DNA of 64,000 nt from Caballeronia jiangsuensis. GTDB taxonomy: Bacteria > Pseudomonadota > Gammaproteobacteria > Burkholderiales > Burkholderiaceae. The position numbers were made by a program, and so were the translations under genes. The notes beneath the pieces are model-generated. The model was not told the origin of the DNA. It worked only from the letters and a program-made list of their open reading frames with translations, and searched no databases. Every line of letters starts with the position of its first letter. The first letter of the stretch is position 1. Below are positions 11,810-22,400 of the stretch, piece after piece. Where the stretch lies: positions 1 through 64,000 of the forward strand of contig JFHF01000014.1 of the NCBI GenBank assembly GCA_000648925.1, given 5' to 3'.

Positions 11810-12472
11810 TCAGTTCGGGTGCTTGAGCCGCCGCCCGAGAATAAACGTCTCCGACGATTTGTCGCGAGAGGCCTTCGGTTTGCGCGGCGCCACCACTTTG
11901 AACTGCTGCTTGAACTTTTCGACGATCTGACTGTAACCGCTGCCGTGAAAACATTTGACCATCAGTGCACCTTCCGGTTTCAGATGGTTCTGCGCGAACT
12001 CCAGCGCCAGATCGCAGAGATGCTCGATGCGCGCCGCATCCGCACTCGCTACGCCGGAGAGGTTGGGGGCCATGTCGGAAATTACAAGGTCCACCTGACG
12101 CTCGCCGACGATTTCAGCGAGTTGCGCGAGCACCTCGTCCTCGCGGAAGTCGCCCTGAATGAACGTGACGTCCGCAATCGGGTCCATCGGCAGAATATCC
12201 AGCGCGATGATCGTGCCGTCGATGCCGCCCTCGCGTTCGGCGCCCCGCTTCGCGCCCTGCGCAAGCTTGTTGCGCGCGTACTGGCTCCAGCTGCCGGGCG
12301 TCGAGCCGAGATCGACGATAACCTGCCCCGGCTTGATGAGCTTGTCCTGCTCGTCGATCTCCTTCAACTTGTACGCAGCGCGCGCGCGGTAGCCCTCGCG
12401 CTGCGCCATCTTCACGTAAGGATCGTTGATGTGGTCGTGCAACCACGAATGATTAAAACGGTTCTTTGCCAT
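11810..12472 (-). CDS. rlmE: 23S rRNA 2'-O-ribose U2552 methyltransferase RlmE
   Basis: RlmE (FtsJ/RrmJ) methylates U2552 of 23S rRNA in the large subunit. The 220-residue Rossmann methyltransferase shows SAM motif [12 protein letters not shown] and catalytic-region motifs DMAPNLSG and VKCFHG, with the K-D-K-E set apparently intact. The N-terminus [15 protein letters not shown] is family-typical. The rlmE-ftsH order matches E. coli. Upstream is a divergent promoter region shared with yhbY. Confidence 0.95.
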   Translation of the reverse strand: MAKNRFNHSWLHDHINDPYVKMAQREGYRARAAYKLKEIDEQDKLIKPGQVIVDLGSTPGSWSQYARNKLAQGAKRGAEREGGIDGTIIALDILPMDPIADVTFIQGDFREDEVLAQLAEIVGERQVDLVISDMAPNLSGVASADAARIEHLCDLALEFAQNHLKPEGALMVKCFHGSGYSQIVEKFKQQFKVVAPRKPKASRDKSSETFILGRRLKHPN

Positions 12473-12489
12473 TCAAACTGAGCTCATGT

Positions 12490-12508
12490 GGCGCGCTGAC
12501 AGCGCGCC
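12490..12508. repeat. 19-bp perfect palindrome in the rlmE/yhbY divergent region
   Basis: GGCGCGCTG and CAGCGCGCC form a 9-bp inverted repeat around a single central A, 18 bp upstream of the rlmE start. It has no T run. It could be an operator or an RNA hairpin in the rlmE leader. The rest of the 283-bp gap holds a -10-like GATAAT at 12547-12552 facing yhbY and no gene that I can see. Confidence 0.4.
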
Positions 12509-12755
12509 CGGTGCGGATTTTGCTGCATCGCGCGATGCTTTTAGCGGATAATACGCGTCTTGTCGGCCGGACCGGCCCTCGGACGCTCACGTGCGCCGAA
12601 ACCCGGCATCCGGCCTGTTCTGTTTCTGGTGGGCGGTGGCGCGATCGATGCGCCGCAGATCCGGCGCGAAGCCATGCGCTTTCGCTTCAGCGTGTTCAAA
12701 CCGCCTCGCGAGCTACCTCACGCCGCCCACATTTTAGTCGAGTCCCAAATTTCTC

Positions 12756-13292
12756 ATGCCAGCTCTTAAACTCTCCCCCGCCGAGCGCGCCGATCTGCGC
12801 TCCCAGGCCCATGCGCTCAAGCCCGTCGTGCTCGTCGGCGCGGAGGGTCTGACCGATGCCGTGCTGAAAGAGATCAACGTCCACCTCGAAGCGCACCAGC
12901 TCATCAAGGTTCGCGTATTCGGCGACGAGCGCGAAGCGCGCGTCGAGGTCTACGACGAAATCTGCGATCGCCTGAACGCCGCGCCTATCCAGCATATCGG
13001 CAAGCTGCTCGTGATCTGGAGACCCGAGGGTGCCGCGCCTAAACGAAGCGCCACCCGCACGCGCAGCACGATGCCGCCGAGCGCGGGCGAAGCCGCCGAA
13101 AATTCGACCAAGGGCCGCGCGCCTCGCACCGTCAAGGCTGTGAAGATCACGCGCGACGGGCCCGCCTTCAAGAAGCCGAAGAAGACCACGCTGAAAGTGC
13201 TGGGCAACGAACGCGTGACGGCCGGCGGCAACGTGAAGCGCGCGAAGAAGCGTCAGACCGGCTCGAAGCGCCAGCATCAAGCCGCGAAATGA
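12756..13292 (+). CDS. yhbY: YhbY/CRM-domain RNA-binding protein
   Basis: This is a CRM-domain protein of the kind that binds pre-50S ribosome precursors. The conserved core spans about residues 1-92 with LRSQAHALKPVVLVG, the GxxG-type VGAEGLTD region and HIGKLLVIWRP. E. coli YhbY is about 97 residues. This one has 178, with an added Lys/Arg/Thr-rich tail that is probably disordered and may bind rRNA. It is divergent from rlmE and ftsH, matching the E. coli neighbourhood, which supports a ribosome-assembly role. Confidence 0.9.
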   Translation: MPALKLSPAERADLRSQAHALKPVVLVGAEGLTDAVLKEINVHLEAHQLIKVRVFGDEREARVEVYDEICDRLNAAPIQHIGKLLVIWRPEGAAPKRSATRTRSTMPPSAGEAAENSTKGRAPRTVKAVKITRDGPAFKKPKKTTLKVLGNERVTAGGNVKRAKKRQTGSKRQHQAAK

Positions 13293-13349
13293 TCGAACGG
13301 CGCGTGCGTTGCCGATGTAACGCACGCGCCGTTCCGTAACCACTGCGAT

Positions 13350-13865
13350 TCAGCTACGCGCTCGTTTCGCCGCCACCTTGGCCGACTTGCCCTTCGGCAC
13401 GACCTTGACCGGCGCCGCACCCGGCAGGCGCCACACCAGTGCGATGCCGAACAGGCATTCGATCAGATAGATCGCGCTCGATATGCCGTGCAGTACGCCG
13501 AACTCCTTCGCATACGGAGAGCTGGCGAGATCGGTGCCCGCTTCCTGCGCCGCCATGCGCAGCGAGTTCATGAACGGCTGCAGCGCGAAGTAGCCGACCA
13601 GCACGCACAGAAGCATCACCGCGACGATCCACCGCACGCGCTTGTAATCGACGATGCCGCTTTTCACGAAGCGATTGCCGATCAGAATCAGCACGAGCGC
13701 GCTGACCACGCCGATGATCGCCTCGATCCTGAAGAGTTGCGCCGCCACCGAGCCCGCCGACGTGCGGTCGAGCATCGAGAAAAGGACGGGCGCGGCGACG
13801 AGGCCCAGGGTCAGCAAGCTGCCGACCCAGACCATGCTGATAGTGCGAAAGAGCCGGTGCTCCAT
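13350..13865 (-). CDS. DUF4149-type inner-membrane protein
   Basis: This 171-residue protein has about four hydrophobic spans. The first, after a short polar start, contains MVWVGSLLTLGLVAAPVLF, and a C-terminal Lys/Arg-rich tail follows the last span. The pattern matches the DUF4149 family of unknown function, which often sits beside greA or yhbY in Burkholderiales. Its ATG overlaps the greA stop by one base (TGATG), so it is translationally coupled to greA. Confidence 0.8.
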   Translation of the reverse strand: MEHRLFRTISMVWVGSLLTLGLVAAPVLFSMLDRTSAGSVAAQLFRIEAIIGVVSALVLILIGNRFVKSGIVDYKRVRWIVAVMLLCVLVGYFALQPFMNSLRMAAQEAGTDLASSPYAKEFGVLHGISSAIYLIECLFGIALVWRLPGAAPVKVVPKGKSAKVAAKRARS

Positions 13866-14341
13866 CAGACGTAACGTACAGCGATGATTTCGTATTCGCG
13901 CGCGCCGCTCGGTGCCTGCACCGACGCGACGTCGCCTTCCGATTTCGCGATGAGCGCGCGCGCGATCGGCGAGCTCACCGAGATGAGACCGTGATCGATA
14001 TTCGCTTCGTCATCGCCGACGATCTGATACGTCACCATGTCGCCCGACTCCAGATCCTCCAGTTCGACCGTTGCGCCGAACACCACGCGGCCTTCGGCTT
14101 CGACCTGCGTCGGGTCGATCACTTGTGCGGCGGCGAGCTTCGACTCGATCTCAGCGATGCGACCCTCGATGAATCCCTGCTTTTCTTTCGCGGCGTCGTA
14201 TTCCGCGTTTTCCGACAAGTCGCCTTGTGCGCGGGCCTCCGCGATCGCAGTGATGACCGCCGGACGCTCCACGGCCTTCAGGCGTTGCAACTCGTCGCGC
14301 AGCAACTCCGCGCCGCGCTTCGTCAAAGGAATCGTGCTCAT
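13865..14341 (-). CDS. greA: transcription elongation factor GreA
   Basis: GreA stimulates transcript cleavage by backtracked RNA polymerase through its secondary channel. The 158-residue protein has the N-terminal coiled coil (about 1-75) with the acidic tip in [14 protein letters not shown], then the C-terminal FKBP-like domain with [20 protein letters not shown]. Length and motifs are standard. It lies after carB but behind a strong terminator, so it probably has its own promoter in the short gap. Confidence 0.96.
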   Translation of the reverse strand: MSTIPLTKRGAELLRDELQRLKAVERPAVITAIAEARAQGDLSENAEYDAAKEKQGFIEGRIAEIESKLAAAQVIDPTQVEAEGRVVFGATVELEDLESGDMVTYQIVGDDEANIDHGLISVSSPIARALIAKSEGDVASVQAPSGAREYEIIAVRYV

Positions 14342-14363
14342 AGACCACTCACAAACAATTTCG

Positions 14364-14424
14364 TCAAAAAAATTACCGCGGTTAAGCGCATCTCCCGATC
14401 AAAGGAGACGCCGCTTAACCGCGG
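14364..14424 (-). terminator. large-stem terminator between carB and greA
   Basis: A perfect 13-bp stem, CCGCGGTTAAGCG with CGCTTAACCGCGG, encloses a second stem (GTCTCC with GGAGAT, one G-T pair). On the minus strand it is followed by TAATTTTTTTG. It lies about 30 bp after the carB stop. This is a classic intrinsic terminator of carAB that also forms the upstream border of greA. Confidence 0.88.
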
Positions 14425-14454
14425 CTCGTGATGCTTAGACTTGTAATCGAAGCC

Positions 14455-17400
14455 TTAGTTTAGGCGAGCATGCAGCCCTTGTAAATCATAGACTTCCAGA
14501 TCGCGGAGATAACGCAGACCCTCGACGGCCGCGCGCGCACCCGACATGGTCGTGTAGTACGTGACCTTGTTGGCCTGCGCGCTCATGCGGATCGAACGCG
14601 AATCGGCGATGGCGGCGCGCGTTTCATCGACGGTCGTGAACACGAGGGCGATCTCGCCGTTCTTGATCATGTCGACGATGTGCGGACGGCCGTCCTTCAC
14701 CTTGTTCACGACCTTCACCGGCACGCCCGCCGCCGCGATCGCGGCCGCAGTGCCCTTGGTCGCGACGATCGGATAGCCGAGCTCGTGCAGCATCTGCGCG
14801 ACTTCGACGGCCTTCGGCTTGTCCGCGTCCATCACCGTCAGCAGCACCGTGCCCGATTCCGGCAGACGCGAGCCGGCCGCGAGCTGCGACTTGAAGAGCG
14901 CTTCGCCGAAGGTGCGGCCCACGCCCATCACTTCGCCGGTCGAACGCATCTCGGGTCCGAGCACCGGATCGACCGCCGGGAACTTGACGAACGGGAACAC
15001 GGCTTCCTTCACGCTGAAGTACGGCGGAATGACTTCCTTCGTCACGCCTTGCTGCTTCAGTTTCTGACCGACCATCGCGCGGGCGGCAATCTTCGCGAGC
15101 GGCAGGCCCGTCGCCTTCGACACGTACGGCACCGTGCGCGATGCGCGCGGGTTCACTTCCAGCACGTAGATGATGTCCTTCTTCGAGCCGTCGTCCTGCG
15201 GTACTTGCTGGATCGCGAACTGCACGTTCATCAAGCCGACGACGTTCAGCGCCTTCGCCATCGCGGCGGTTTGCCGCTTCAGCTCGTCGACGGTTTCCTT
15301 CGACAGCGAGTACGGCGGCAGCGAGCACGCCGAGTCGCCCGAGTGCACGCCCGCCTGTTCGATGTGCTCCATGACGCCGCCGATGAACACGTCATCGCCA
15401 TCGGAGATGCAGTCGACATCGCATTCGATCGCGTCGTTGAGGAAGCGGTCGAGCAGCACCGGCGAATCGTTCGATACCTTCACGGCCTCGCGCATGTAGC
15501 GTTCGAGATCGCGCGGCTCGTGGACGATTTCCATCGCGCGGCCGCCCAGCACGTACGACGGACGCACGACGAGCGGATAACCGATTTCTTCCGCGAGCTT
15601 CAACGCTTCGTCTTCGGCGCGCGCCGTGCGGTTCGGCGGCTGGCGCAGGTCGAGATCTTTCAGAAGCTGCTGGAAGCGTTCGCGGTCTTCGGCGGCATCG
15701 ATCATGTCCGGCGACGTGCCGATGATCGGCACACCGTTCGCTTCGAGATCGAGCGCGAGCTTGAGCGGCGTCTGTCCGCCGTACTGCACGATCACGCCGA
15801 CCGGCTTTTCGAGATCGACGATCTCGAGCACGTCTTCCAGCGTCAGCGATTCGAAGTACAGACGATCGGACGTGTCGTAGTCGGTCGACACGGTTTCAGG
15901 GTTGCAGTTGACCATGATGGTTTCATAGCCGTCCTCGCGCATCGCGAGCGCGGCATGGACGCAGCAATAGTCGAACTCGATGCCCTGCCCGATCCGGTTC
16001 GGGCCGCCGCCGAGCACCATGATCTTCTTCTTGTCCGTCGGATTCGCTTCGCACTCTTCCTCGTAGGTCGAGTACATGTAGGCGGTCTTCGTCGCGAACT
16101 CGGCCGCGCACGTGTCCACGCGCTTGTAGACCGGACGCACTTTCAGTTCGTGGCGCTTCTTGCGCACATCGTCCTGCGTCGAGCCCGTCAGCTTCGCCAG
16201 ACGGCGATCCGAGAAGCCGCTCTTCTTCAGATACAGCAGTTCGTCCCGCGTGAGGCTCGCGAGCGTGCGGCCTTCGAGCGCCTTTTCCTTCAGGATGATC
16301 TGTTCGATCTGCGCGAGGAACCAGGGATCGATCGACGTCTCTTCGAAGATCTCCTCCATCGTGAGGCCGAGACGGAACGCGTCGCCGAGATACCAGATAC
16401 GGTCCGGGCCCGGCTCGCCGATTTCGCGGATCACTTCGTCGCGGCTCGCGGTCTTTTCATCGAGACCATCGACGCCCACTTCCAGACCGCGCAGCGCCTT
16501 CTGGAACGATTCCTGGAACGTGCGGCCCATCGCCATCACTTCGCCGACGGACTTCATCTGCGTCGTCAGGCGCGAATCGGCTTCGCGGAATTTTTCGAAC
16601 GCGAAGCGCGGCACCTTCGTCACGACGTAGTCGATCGTCGGTTCGAACGATGCGGGCGTCTGTCCGCCGGTGATTTCGTTCTTGAGTTCGTCGAGCGTGT
16701 AGCCGCACGCGAGCTTCGCGGCGACCTTCGCGATCGGAAAGCCCGTCGCCTTCGATGCCAGCGCCGACGAGCGCGACACGCGCGGGTTCATCTCGATGAC
16801 GACCATGCGGCCATCGACGGGGCTGATGGCGAACTGCACGTTCGAGCCGCCCGTATCGACGCCGATCTCGCGCAACACCGCGAGCGACGCGTTACGCAGC
16901 ACCTGATATTCCTTGTCGGTGAGCGTCTGCGCGGGCGCGACGGTGATCGAATCGCCCGTGTGCACGCCCATCGGGTCGAGGTTTTCGATCGAGCACACGA
17001 TGATGCAGTTGTCCTTTTTATCGCGGACGACTTCCATCTCGTACTCTTTCCAGCCGAGCAGCGATTCTTCGATCAACAGTTCGCGCGTCGGCGAAAGATC
17101 TAGACCGCGGCGGCAGATTTCCTCGAACTCATCCTTGTTGTATGCGATGCCGCCGCCCGAGCCGCCCAGCGTGAACGAAGGACGAATGACGGTCGGATAA
17201 CCGCCGCTGCCCGTCGCCTCGGCGATCTGCGCCTGCACGGCGAGCGCTTCTTCCATCGAATGCGCGATGCCCGACTTGGCCGAACCGAGGCCGATCTTCG
17301 TCATCGCGTCCTTGAACTTCTGGCGGTCTTCGGCCTTGTCGATCGCTTCGGGCGATGCGCCGATCAGTTCGACGTTGTACTTCTCCAGCACGCCGTGATG

Positions 17401-17709
17401 GAACAGGTCGAGCGCGCAATTGAGCGCGGTCTGCCCGCCCATGGTCGGCAGGATCGCGTCCGGGCGCTCCTTCGCGATGATGCGCTCGACCACTTCCCAC
17501 GAAATAGGCTCGATGTAGGTGACGTCGGCCGTGTTCGGATCGGTCATGATCGTCGCCGGATTGCTGTTGACGAGGATGACCTTGTAGCCTTCCTCACGCA
17601 GCGCCTTGCAGGCTTGCGCGCCCGAATAATCGAACTCGCACGCCTGGCCGATGATGATCGGGCCCGCGCCGATGATGAGGATGCTCTTGATGTCTGTGCG
17701 CTTCGGCAT
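14455..17709 (-). CDS. carB: carbamoyl-phosphate synthase large subunit CarB
   Basis: CarB makes carbamoyl phosphate from bicarbonate, ammonia (channelled from CarA) and two ATP, feeding pyrimidine and arginine synthesis. The 1084 residues hold two homologous ATP-grasp halves. Each has a GGQT loop (TMGGQTALN near residue 80; [10 protein letters not shown] near 640), and there are matching [19 protein letters not shown] and [19 protein letters not shown] motifs. The C-terminal MGS-like allosteric domain covers roughly the last 140 residues. It follows carA after a 30-bp gap. Confidence 0.98.
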   Translation of the reverse strand: MPKRTDIKSILIIGAGPIIIGQACEFDYSGAQACKALREEGYKVILVNSNPATIMTDPNTADVTYIEPISWEVVERIIAKERPDAILPTMGGQTALNCALDLFHHGVLEKYNVELIGASPEAIDKAEDRQKFKDAMTKIGLGSAKSGIAHSMEEALAVQAQIAEATGSGGYPTVIRPSFTLGGSGGGIAYNKDEFEEICRRGLDLSPTRELLIEESLLGWKEYEMEVVRDKKDNCIIVCSIENLDPMGVHTGDSITVAPAQTLTDKEYQVLRNASLAVLREIGVDTGGSNVQFAISPVDGRMVVIEMNPRVSRSSALASKATGFPIAKVAAKLACGYTLDELKNEITGGQTPASFEPTIDYVVTKVPRFAFEKFREADSRLTTQMKSVGEVMAMGRTFQESFQKALRGLEVGVDGLDEKTASRDEVIREIGEPGPDRIWYLGDAFRLGLTMEEIFEETSIDPWFLAQIEQIILKEKALEGRTLASLTRDELLYLKKSGFSDRRLAKLTGSTQDDVRKKRHELKVRPVYKRVDTCAAEFATKTAYMYSTYEEECEANPTDKKKIMVLGGGPNRIGQGIEFDYCCVHAALAMREDGYETIMVNCNPETVSTDYDTSDRLYFESLTLEDVLEIVDLEKPVGVIVQYGGQTPLKLALDLEANGVPIIGTSPDMIDAAEDRERFQQLLKDLDLRQPPNRTARAEDEALKLAEEIGYPLVVRPSYVLGGRAMEIVHEPRDLERYMREAVKVSNDSPVLLDRFLNDAIECDVDCISDGDDVFIGGVMEHIEQAGVHSGDSACSLPPYSLSKETVDELKRQTAAMAKALNVVGLMNVQFAIQQVPQDDGSKKDIIYVLEVNPRASRTVPYVSKATGLPLAKIAARAMVGQKLKQQGVTKEVIPPYFSVKEAVFPFVKFPAVDPVLGPEMRSTGEVMGVGRTFGEALFKSQLAAGSRLPESGTVLLTVMDADKPKAVEVAQMLHELGYPIVATKGTAAAIAAAGVPVKVVNKVKDGRPHIVDMIKNGEIALVFTTVDETRAAIADSRSIRMSAQANKVTYYTTMSGARAAVEGLRYLRDLEVYDLQGLHARLN

Positions 17710-17739
17710 AACTGCTCTCGATATATATGTTCGGTACTT

Positions 17740-18882
17740 TTAAGCGGCGACCTTCGCCGACTCCATCAGCTTGATGAAGCGGTCGAACAGATACGCGATG
17801 TCGTGCGGGCCGGGCGACGCTTCCGGGTGGCCCTGGAAACAGAACGCGGGCTTGTCCGTGAGCGCGAAACCTTGCAGCGTGCCGTCGAAGAGCGAGACGT
17901 GCGTGACCTTCGCGTTGGCGGGCAGCGTCGAGGCATCGACCGCGAAGCCGTGGTTCTGCGACGTGATCACCACGCGGCCGTCTTCCATGTCCTTTACCGG
18001 ATGGTTCGCGCCGTGGTGGCCCGTCTTCATTTTCATCGTCTTCGCGCCGACGGCGAGACCCATGATCTGGTGACCGAGGCAAATGCCGAAAGTGGGAATG
18101 CCGCGCTCGATGAACTCGCGCGTGGCGCGGATCGCGTAGTCGCAGGGTTCCGGATCGCCGGGACCGTTCGACAGGAAGATGCCGTCCGGATTGAGCGCGA
18201 GCGCGTCAGCGGCGCTCGATTGCGCCGGCAGCACGGTCACGTGGCAACCGCGCTCGGCCAGCATGCGCAGGATGTTGAACTTCACGCCGTAGTCGAACGC
18301 GACGACGCGAAACTTCGGCGCTTCCTGCTTGCCGTAGCCGCTGCCGAGACGCCATTCGGTCTGCGTCCATTCGTAGTTCTTCTCCGTCGACACGACCTTC
18401 GCGAGGTCCATGCCCGCGAGGCCCGGGAACGAGCGCGCGAGGCCGAGCGCCTTCGCTTCGTCGTCGGTGCCGGCGAGAATGCAGCCGTTCTGCGCGCCCT
18501 TCTCTCGCAGGATGCGCGTGAGCTTGCGCGTGTCGATGCCCGAGATGGCGACGACGCCTTGCGCCTTCAGATAATCGGAGAGCGATTGCTCGGAGCGGAA
18601 GTTAGAAGCGAGCACCGGCAGATCACGAATGATGAGGCCGGCGGCATGGACTTTGGTGGCTTCGACGTCTTCGGCGTTCACGCCGTAGTTGCCGATGTGC
18701 GGATAGGTCAGCGTGACGATCTGGCGGGCATAGCTCGGATCGGTCAGGATTTCCTGATAACCGGTGATGGCGGTGTTGAACACCACTTCGCCGATCGTCG
18801 AACCGGGCGCGCCGATCGATTGACCACGAAAGACCGTGCCGTCGGCAAGTGCGAGGAGTGCGGGGGAAAATGACGGCAACAC
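17740..18882 (-). CDS. carA: carbamoyl-phosphate synthase small subunit CarA
   Basis: CarA is the glutamine amidotransferase subunit that supplies ammonia to CarB. It has an N-terminal CarA-specific domain ([26 protein letters not shown]) and a class I amidotransferase domain with the nucleophile Cys in GICLGHQ and the His/Glu in [10 protein letters not shown] begin it at the GTG at 18882 ([10 protein letters not shown], 380 aa), because AAGGAG lies six bases before it. A GTG seven codons upstream would include that site within the coding region. Confidence 0.95.
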   Translation of the reverse strand: MLPSFSPALLALADGTVFRGQSIGAPGSTIGEVVFNTAITGYQEILTDPSYARQIVTLTYPHIGNYGVNAEDVEATKVHAAGLIIRDLPVLASNFRSEQSLSDYLKAQGVVAISGIDTRKLTRILREKGAQNGCILAGTDDEAKALGLARSFPGLAGMDLAKVVSTEKNYEWTQTEWRLGSGYGKQEAPKFRVVAFDYGVKFNILRMLAERGCHVTVLPAQSSAADALALNPDGIFLSNGPGDPEPCDYAIRATREFIERGIPTFGICLGHQIMGLAVGAKTMKMKTGHHGANHPVKDMEDGRVVITSQNHGFAVDASTLPANAKVTHVSLFDGTLQGFALTDKPAFCFQGHPEASPGPHDIAYLFDRFIKLMESAKVAA

Positions 18883-19226
18883 GGGAAGCTCCTTGGGGAA
18901 CACCCTGTTACCGACCTGTCTGTCCGAAATTCAGGCTTGGCCTCCCGTCGCTCGAAGAACGAGGGTTTCCTTCGCAGTGAAAGCGGCGGCTCGCTGTGCG
19001 CGCATCGTGGCTCGAGCCGGCACGCTTGCGCGTGGCATCGACGAATTCAAGCGGGCGATCGGCACCGTGCGGCGCGCAGTACATGCGCAGCGAACGACGG
19101 TGAATGGGAGGTAGGCGCTAGGGTGCGGGTTGATATGCTCAAACCTTCGAATTATAGCGCGAAAACGTCGCATTCGCCAGATTTGGGAAACGTCCGCTTG
19201 CATACCGCCTACCTCGCGCATGCCGA
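18883..19226 (-). promoter_or_regulatory. carA upstream region with a candidate -10 element
   Basis: This 344-bp gap holds no gene that I can support. On the minus strand a perfect TATAAT (19151-19156) could be the -10 of a carAB promoter, with only a weak -35 (GGCGAA type) about 17 bases further up. That would give a leader of about 260 nt. I saw no clear attenuator hairpin with a T run in it. The divergent-looking ORFs here are short shadows. Confidence 0.35.
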
Positions 19227-20492
19227 TCAGTGCGCCGCGCGCTCCGCTTTTCGGTCGGCCTTGTGCAGCACGCGGCTCGGAAAAACGTACCAGACCGCAC
19301 TCGCGACTTGCAGCCCGATCAGCACGATCCACACCGTCAGATGCGCCGACGCCGGGTAGCGTCCGCCATCGGACGGCCAGAGCGAAAGCATCGCGCCGAC
19401 ACCCACCTGGAAGCCGAAGATCAACAGGAAAATCACGAGCGTGAGCGTCGTGTGCGCACGTCCAATCATGTGCGACGGAAAATACTCCGCGGCGACCGCG
19501 TAGCTCAGAATGCCCGTCCCGCCGAAAATCCCGTATGCGGTAATCAGCACGGACGGCGGCAGCGGCACGCGCAGCACCATCAACACTTGCGTCACGACGA
19601 ACAGCACCATGCCGACGCCGCAGAACGCATACACCGAAACGCCGCGCCGCTCCATTCCGCGCGCCGCGGCGCCGAAACCGACGCAGCCGAACATCATCGC
19701 GAAACCGAGAACCGACACGAGCGCGGCGGCGTGCGCGGGCGCGAGGTTCATGACATCGAGCAAATAGGGGCGAATCCATAGCGATTGCATCGCATAGAAA
19801 ACGCCCTGCGTGACGACCGAAAACGAAGCGATCTTCCAGAACACCCCGCTTTTCAGGATGAGCCACGTGCCCTTGAACTGGGTGACGACGTCCGCCCGAT
19901 GATGCGGCTCGGCCTCCGCCTTGCGTGGCGCGAACAGGACGATCGCGGCAGCGACGGCGAGCGTGAACACGCCCAGTCCCACGCACACCTGCCGCCAGCT
20001 CGCGACATGCAAAAGCGACGCGAGCGGCGATCCGACCACGACGCCGCCCAGCCCGCCGACAGCCATCGTGAGTCCATTGATGAGCGGCAGGCGCGCGAGC
20101 GCGAAATGCTGCGCCGACGCCTTGAAGGCCGCGCTCAGACACACCGATACGCCGACGCCGATCAGGAACCGGCCGGTCATCAGCCCCGCGAGCCCGTGGG
20201 ATGCACCGAACACCCAGATGCCGACCGCCGCGAACACCAGCATGCTGGCCGTCACGCGGCGCGGGCCGAAATGATCGAGCAACACGCCGACGGGAATCTG
20301 CGCCAGCGCGAAGCCGATGAAATACAGCGAGGTGAGAAGACCCAGATCGGCCGCGGACAGACCCAGCTCGTGCGTGATGAGCGGCGCGAAGCCGAGATTG
20401 ACCCCGCGGAACACGTACGAGACGAAATATCCGGCGGCGAACACGAGAAAAACACGGAGACGGGTGGAAGGCATGTGAAACGGACGCTTCAT
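19227..20492 (-). CDS. major facilitator superfamily transporter
   Basis: This is a 12-span MFS permease of about 421 residues. The loop 2-3 motif is present as GVLLDHFGPRRV (compare GxLaDrxGrkxx), and the N-terminal span reads RVFLVFAAGYFVSYVFRGVN. The substrate cannot be told from sequence. I chose the ATG at 20492 (MKRPFH). A TTG 11 codons upstream and an ATG six codons downstream are alternatives, and none has a strong ribosome-binding site. It stands alone between the mltD terminator and carA. Confidence 0.85.
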   Translation of the reverse strand: MKRPFHMPSTRLRVFLVFAAGYFVSYVFRGVNLGFAPLITHELGLSAADLGLLTSLYFIGFALAQIPVGVLLDHFGPRRVTASMLVFAAVGIWVFGASHGLAGLMTGRFLIGVGVSVCLSAAFKASAQHFALARLPLINGLTMAVGGLGGVVVGSPLASLLHVASWRQVCVGLGVFTLAVAAAIVLFAPRKAEAEPHHRADVVTQFKGTWLILKSGVFWKIASFSVVTQGVFYAMQSLWIRPYLLDVMNLAPAHAAALVSVLGFAMMFGCVGFGAAARGMERRGVSVYAFCGVGMVLFVVTQVLMVLRVPLPPSVLITAYGIFGGTGILSYAVAAEYFPSHMIGRAHTTLTLVIFLLIFGFQVGVGAMLSLWPSDGGRYPASAHLTVWIVLIGLQVASAVWYVFPSRVLHKADRKAERAAH

Positions 20493-20525
20493 TCTTATGG
20501 ACCGCCAGTTTAGCGGCGTCGCCAA

Positions 20526-20556
20526 AAGAAAACGCCGTCACCTTGGTGACGGCGTG
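20526..20556 (-). terminator. intrinsic terminator after mltD
   Basis: A perfect 11-bp stem (ACGCCGTCACC with GGTGACGGCGT) with a 2-nt central spacer is followed on the minus strand by TTTTCTTTT. It lies 28 bp after the mltD stop and before the MFS gene start, so the two are separate transcription units. Confidence 0.85.
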
Positions 20557-20583
20557 GGATAGCGCTTCGCCGAAACGTCGGCC

Positions 20584-22239
20584 TTATTTCTTCTTGCTGG
20601 TTTTCGTCGATGCTGCCGGCTTCGCGGTCTTGGCCGTGGCGGCGGGCTTTGCCGCATGAGATGCCGTCGAAGCCGACACTTTCGTCACCTTGCCCGCCGG
20701 ATGCGCGGTTGTCTTGCCACCGCGCGACGATTTCGTTTCCGGTACGCGCGTGCCGATCTTCGACACACCGCCCGACGAACGGCTCGATGCCGCCACCGTC
20801 TCCACGCGCGCCGGACCCGGCTCTGCCGGCACCGGACGGCCATAAGGCACGTGCAGGACGACCACCTGGCCCGGCATGATCATGTCGCCGTGCGTGCGGT
20901 TCCACGCGCGCACCTGCGCCGGCGAAACGTTGTAACGATCCGCCAACGTGCTGACGGCCTGCTTCCGGCGAACGCGGATCACGAGCCGACGCGTGTCGGG
21001 CACGTCGCGCTCGATCGCGAGCATCGCGTTTGCGGCGACATCAGCGCTGATGTCTTCATCGTCGTCGTCCGTACGGGGCACGACGATCGTCGAGCCGGGC
21101 TTCAGACGCATGCCCGCCGGAATACGATTGACCGACATCAGCGTGTCCGCGTCCACGCCGATCTTCTCGGCGATCGCCGCCGGGCGTGACCGCTCGGTCA
21201 CGGTGTACGTGGTCCACGACGACAGCGCGCCCGAATACGACGAGAGATTGCGCTGGAACGAAGCCGCGTTGTCGAACGGCAGCAGAATCTGCGGATTGGT
21301 CGCGCCGAGAATCACCGGCTTCGAGAACGACGGATTGAGCGAACGGAATTCTTCCACGCTCATGGCGGCGAGCTTGGCGGCCATCGTCACGTCGATGTCG
21401 CGCGCGGTCGTGACCGTCACGAAATACGGGTGATTCGGGATGTCCGGCAGCGCGAGGCCGTACATCTGCGGATTGCTCACAATGTTCTTCACTGCCTGCA
21501 GCTTCGGCACGTAGTTACGCGTCTCGTTGGGCATGCGCAGACTTTGGTAGTCGGTCGGCAAGCCCGCCGCCTCGTTGCGCGCGATTGCGCGCTGCACATT
21601 GCCCTCGCCCCAGTTGTAGGCGGCGAGCGCGAGATGCCAGTCGCCGAACATGTCATGCAGACGCGAGAGATAGTCGAGCGCGGCGCTCGTCGACGCGAGC
21701 ACGTCGCGGCGCTCGTCCTGCCACATGTTCTGCTTGAGGTTGTAGTCGCGGCCCGTGCCCGGCATGAACTGCCACATACCCGCGGCTTTCGCGACCGACA
21801 GCGCCTGCGGGCTGTAAGCCGACTCGATGAACGGCAGAAGCGCCAGCTCGGTCGGCATGTGCCGCTGCTCGAGTTCCTCGACGATGTGATAGAGGTACTT
21901 CTGCGAGCGCGTGGTCATGCGCTCGACGTAATCCGGGCGCTGCGCGTACCAGTTGACCTGCATGTCGACGAGATCGCTTTGCAGATCGGGAATCTGGAAA
22001 CCGCCACGAATGCGGTTCCAGAGATCGGACGATCCCGCGAGCGAAGTCACGGGCGTCTTGTCGACGTCGATGGTTTCCTTGGCTGCTGCGGTGCGGCGGA
22101 TGGTGTCGGCGACTTGCTGCTGCTGTTGCTGCGAAGCGGCGGTAGTGGCTGAAGCTGATAAAGGATCTGACGCTGTAGGTCCCTGGCTCGCGCACGCGGC
22201 GAGCATCAGGACGGACAGCGCGCTAAGGGTTAGTCGCAT
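20584..22239 (-). CDS. mltD: membrane-bound lytic murein transglycosylase D-like lipoprotein
   Basis: This is a GH23 transglycosylase that cleaves peptidoglycan to 1,6-anhydro products. I start it at the ATG at 22239 (MRLTLSAL), which gives a lipoprotein signal with lipobox LAAC. A further 21 upstream codons lack a site. The SLT domain (about residues 130-260) has the catalytic Glu in FIESAYSPQA and GMWQFMPGTGRDY. Two LysM-like repeats follow (TYTVTERSRP...; LVIRVRRKQAVSTLADRYNVS). The C-terminus is an Ala/Lys/Thr-rich basic tail of about 90 residues, probably wall-binding. It is 551 aa, longer than E. coli MltD mainly because of the tail. Confidence 0.9.
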   Translation of the reverse strand: MRLTLSALSVLMLAACASQGPTASDPLSASATTAASQQQQQQVADTIRRTAAAKETIDVDKTPVTSLAGSSDLWNRIRGGFQIPDLQSDLVDMQVNWYAQRPDYVERMTTRSQKYLYHIVEELEQRHMPTELALLPFIESAYSPQALSVAKAAGMWQFMPGTGRDYNLKQNMWQDERRDVLASTSAALDYLSRLHDMFGDWHLALAAYNWGEGNVQRAIARNEAAGLPTDYQSLRMPNETRNYVPKLQAVKNIVSNPQMYGLALPDIPNHPYFVTVTTARDIDVTMAAKLAAMSVEEFRSLNPSFSKPVILGATNPQILLPFDNAASFQRNLSSYSGALSSWTTYTVTERSRPAAIAEKIGVDADTLMSVNRIPAGMRLKPGSTIVVPRTDDDDEDISADVAANAMLAIERDVPDTRRLVIRVRRKQAVSTLADRYNVSPAQVRAWNRTHGDMIMPGQVVVLHVPYGRPVPAEPGPARVETVAASSRSSGGVSKIGTRVPETKSSRGGKTTAHPAGKVTKVSASTASHAAKPAATAKTAKPAASTKTSKKK

Positions 22240-22400
22240 GGAACGTCTCTGCTTCCACAAAATAATGCTTGGAAATTTGCAGCCGATAGTACGGAACAGC
22301 ACCTAAGACGTCAATAAGAATGCGCGCAAAACCCCTGCAAAATCCTGCATCTAACGGCGATTCCAACGTTTCGGTTGAAGTTATCCCTAAAAGCCTTCGG

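Noticed and set aside
14680-17103. An 807-codon plus-strand open frame opposite carB
   Set aside because: It has the same antisense bias effect, no motifs, and lies wholly inside carB.
18931-20541. A 536-codon minus-strand frame across the MFS gene and the carA leader
   Set aside because: It overlaps the MFS gene in another frame and has the Arg/Gly/Ala-rich composition of a shadow. The MFS frame has proper membrane spans.
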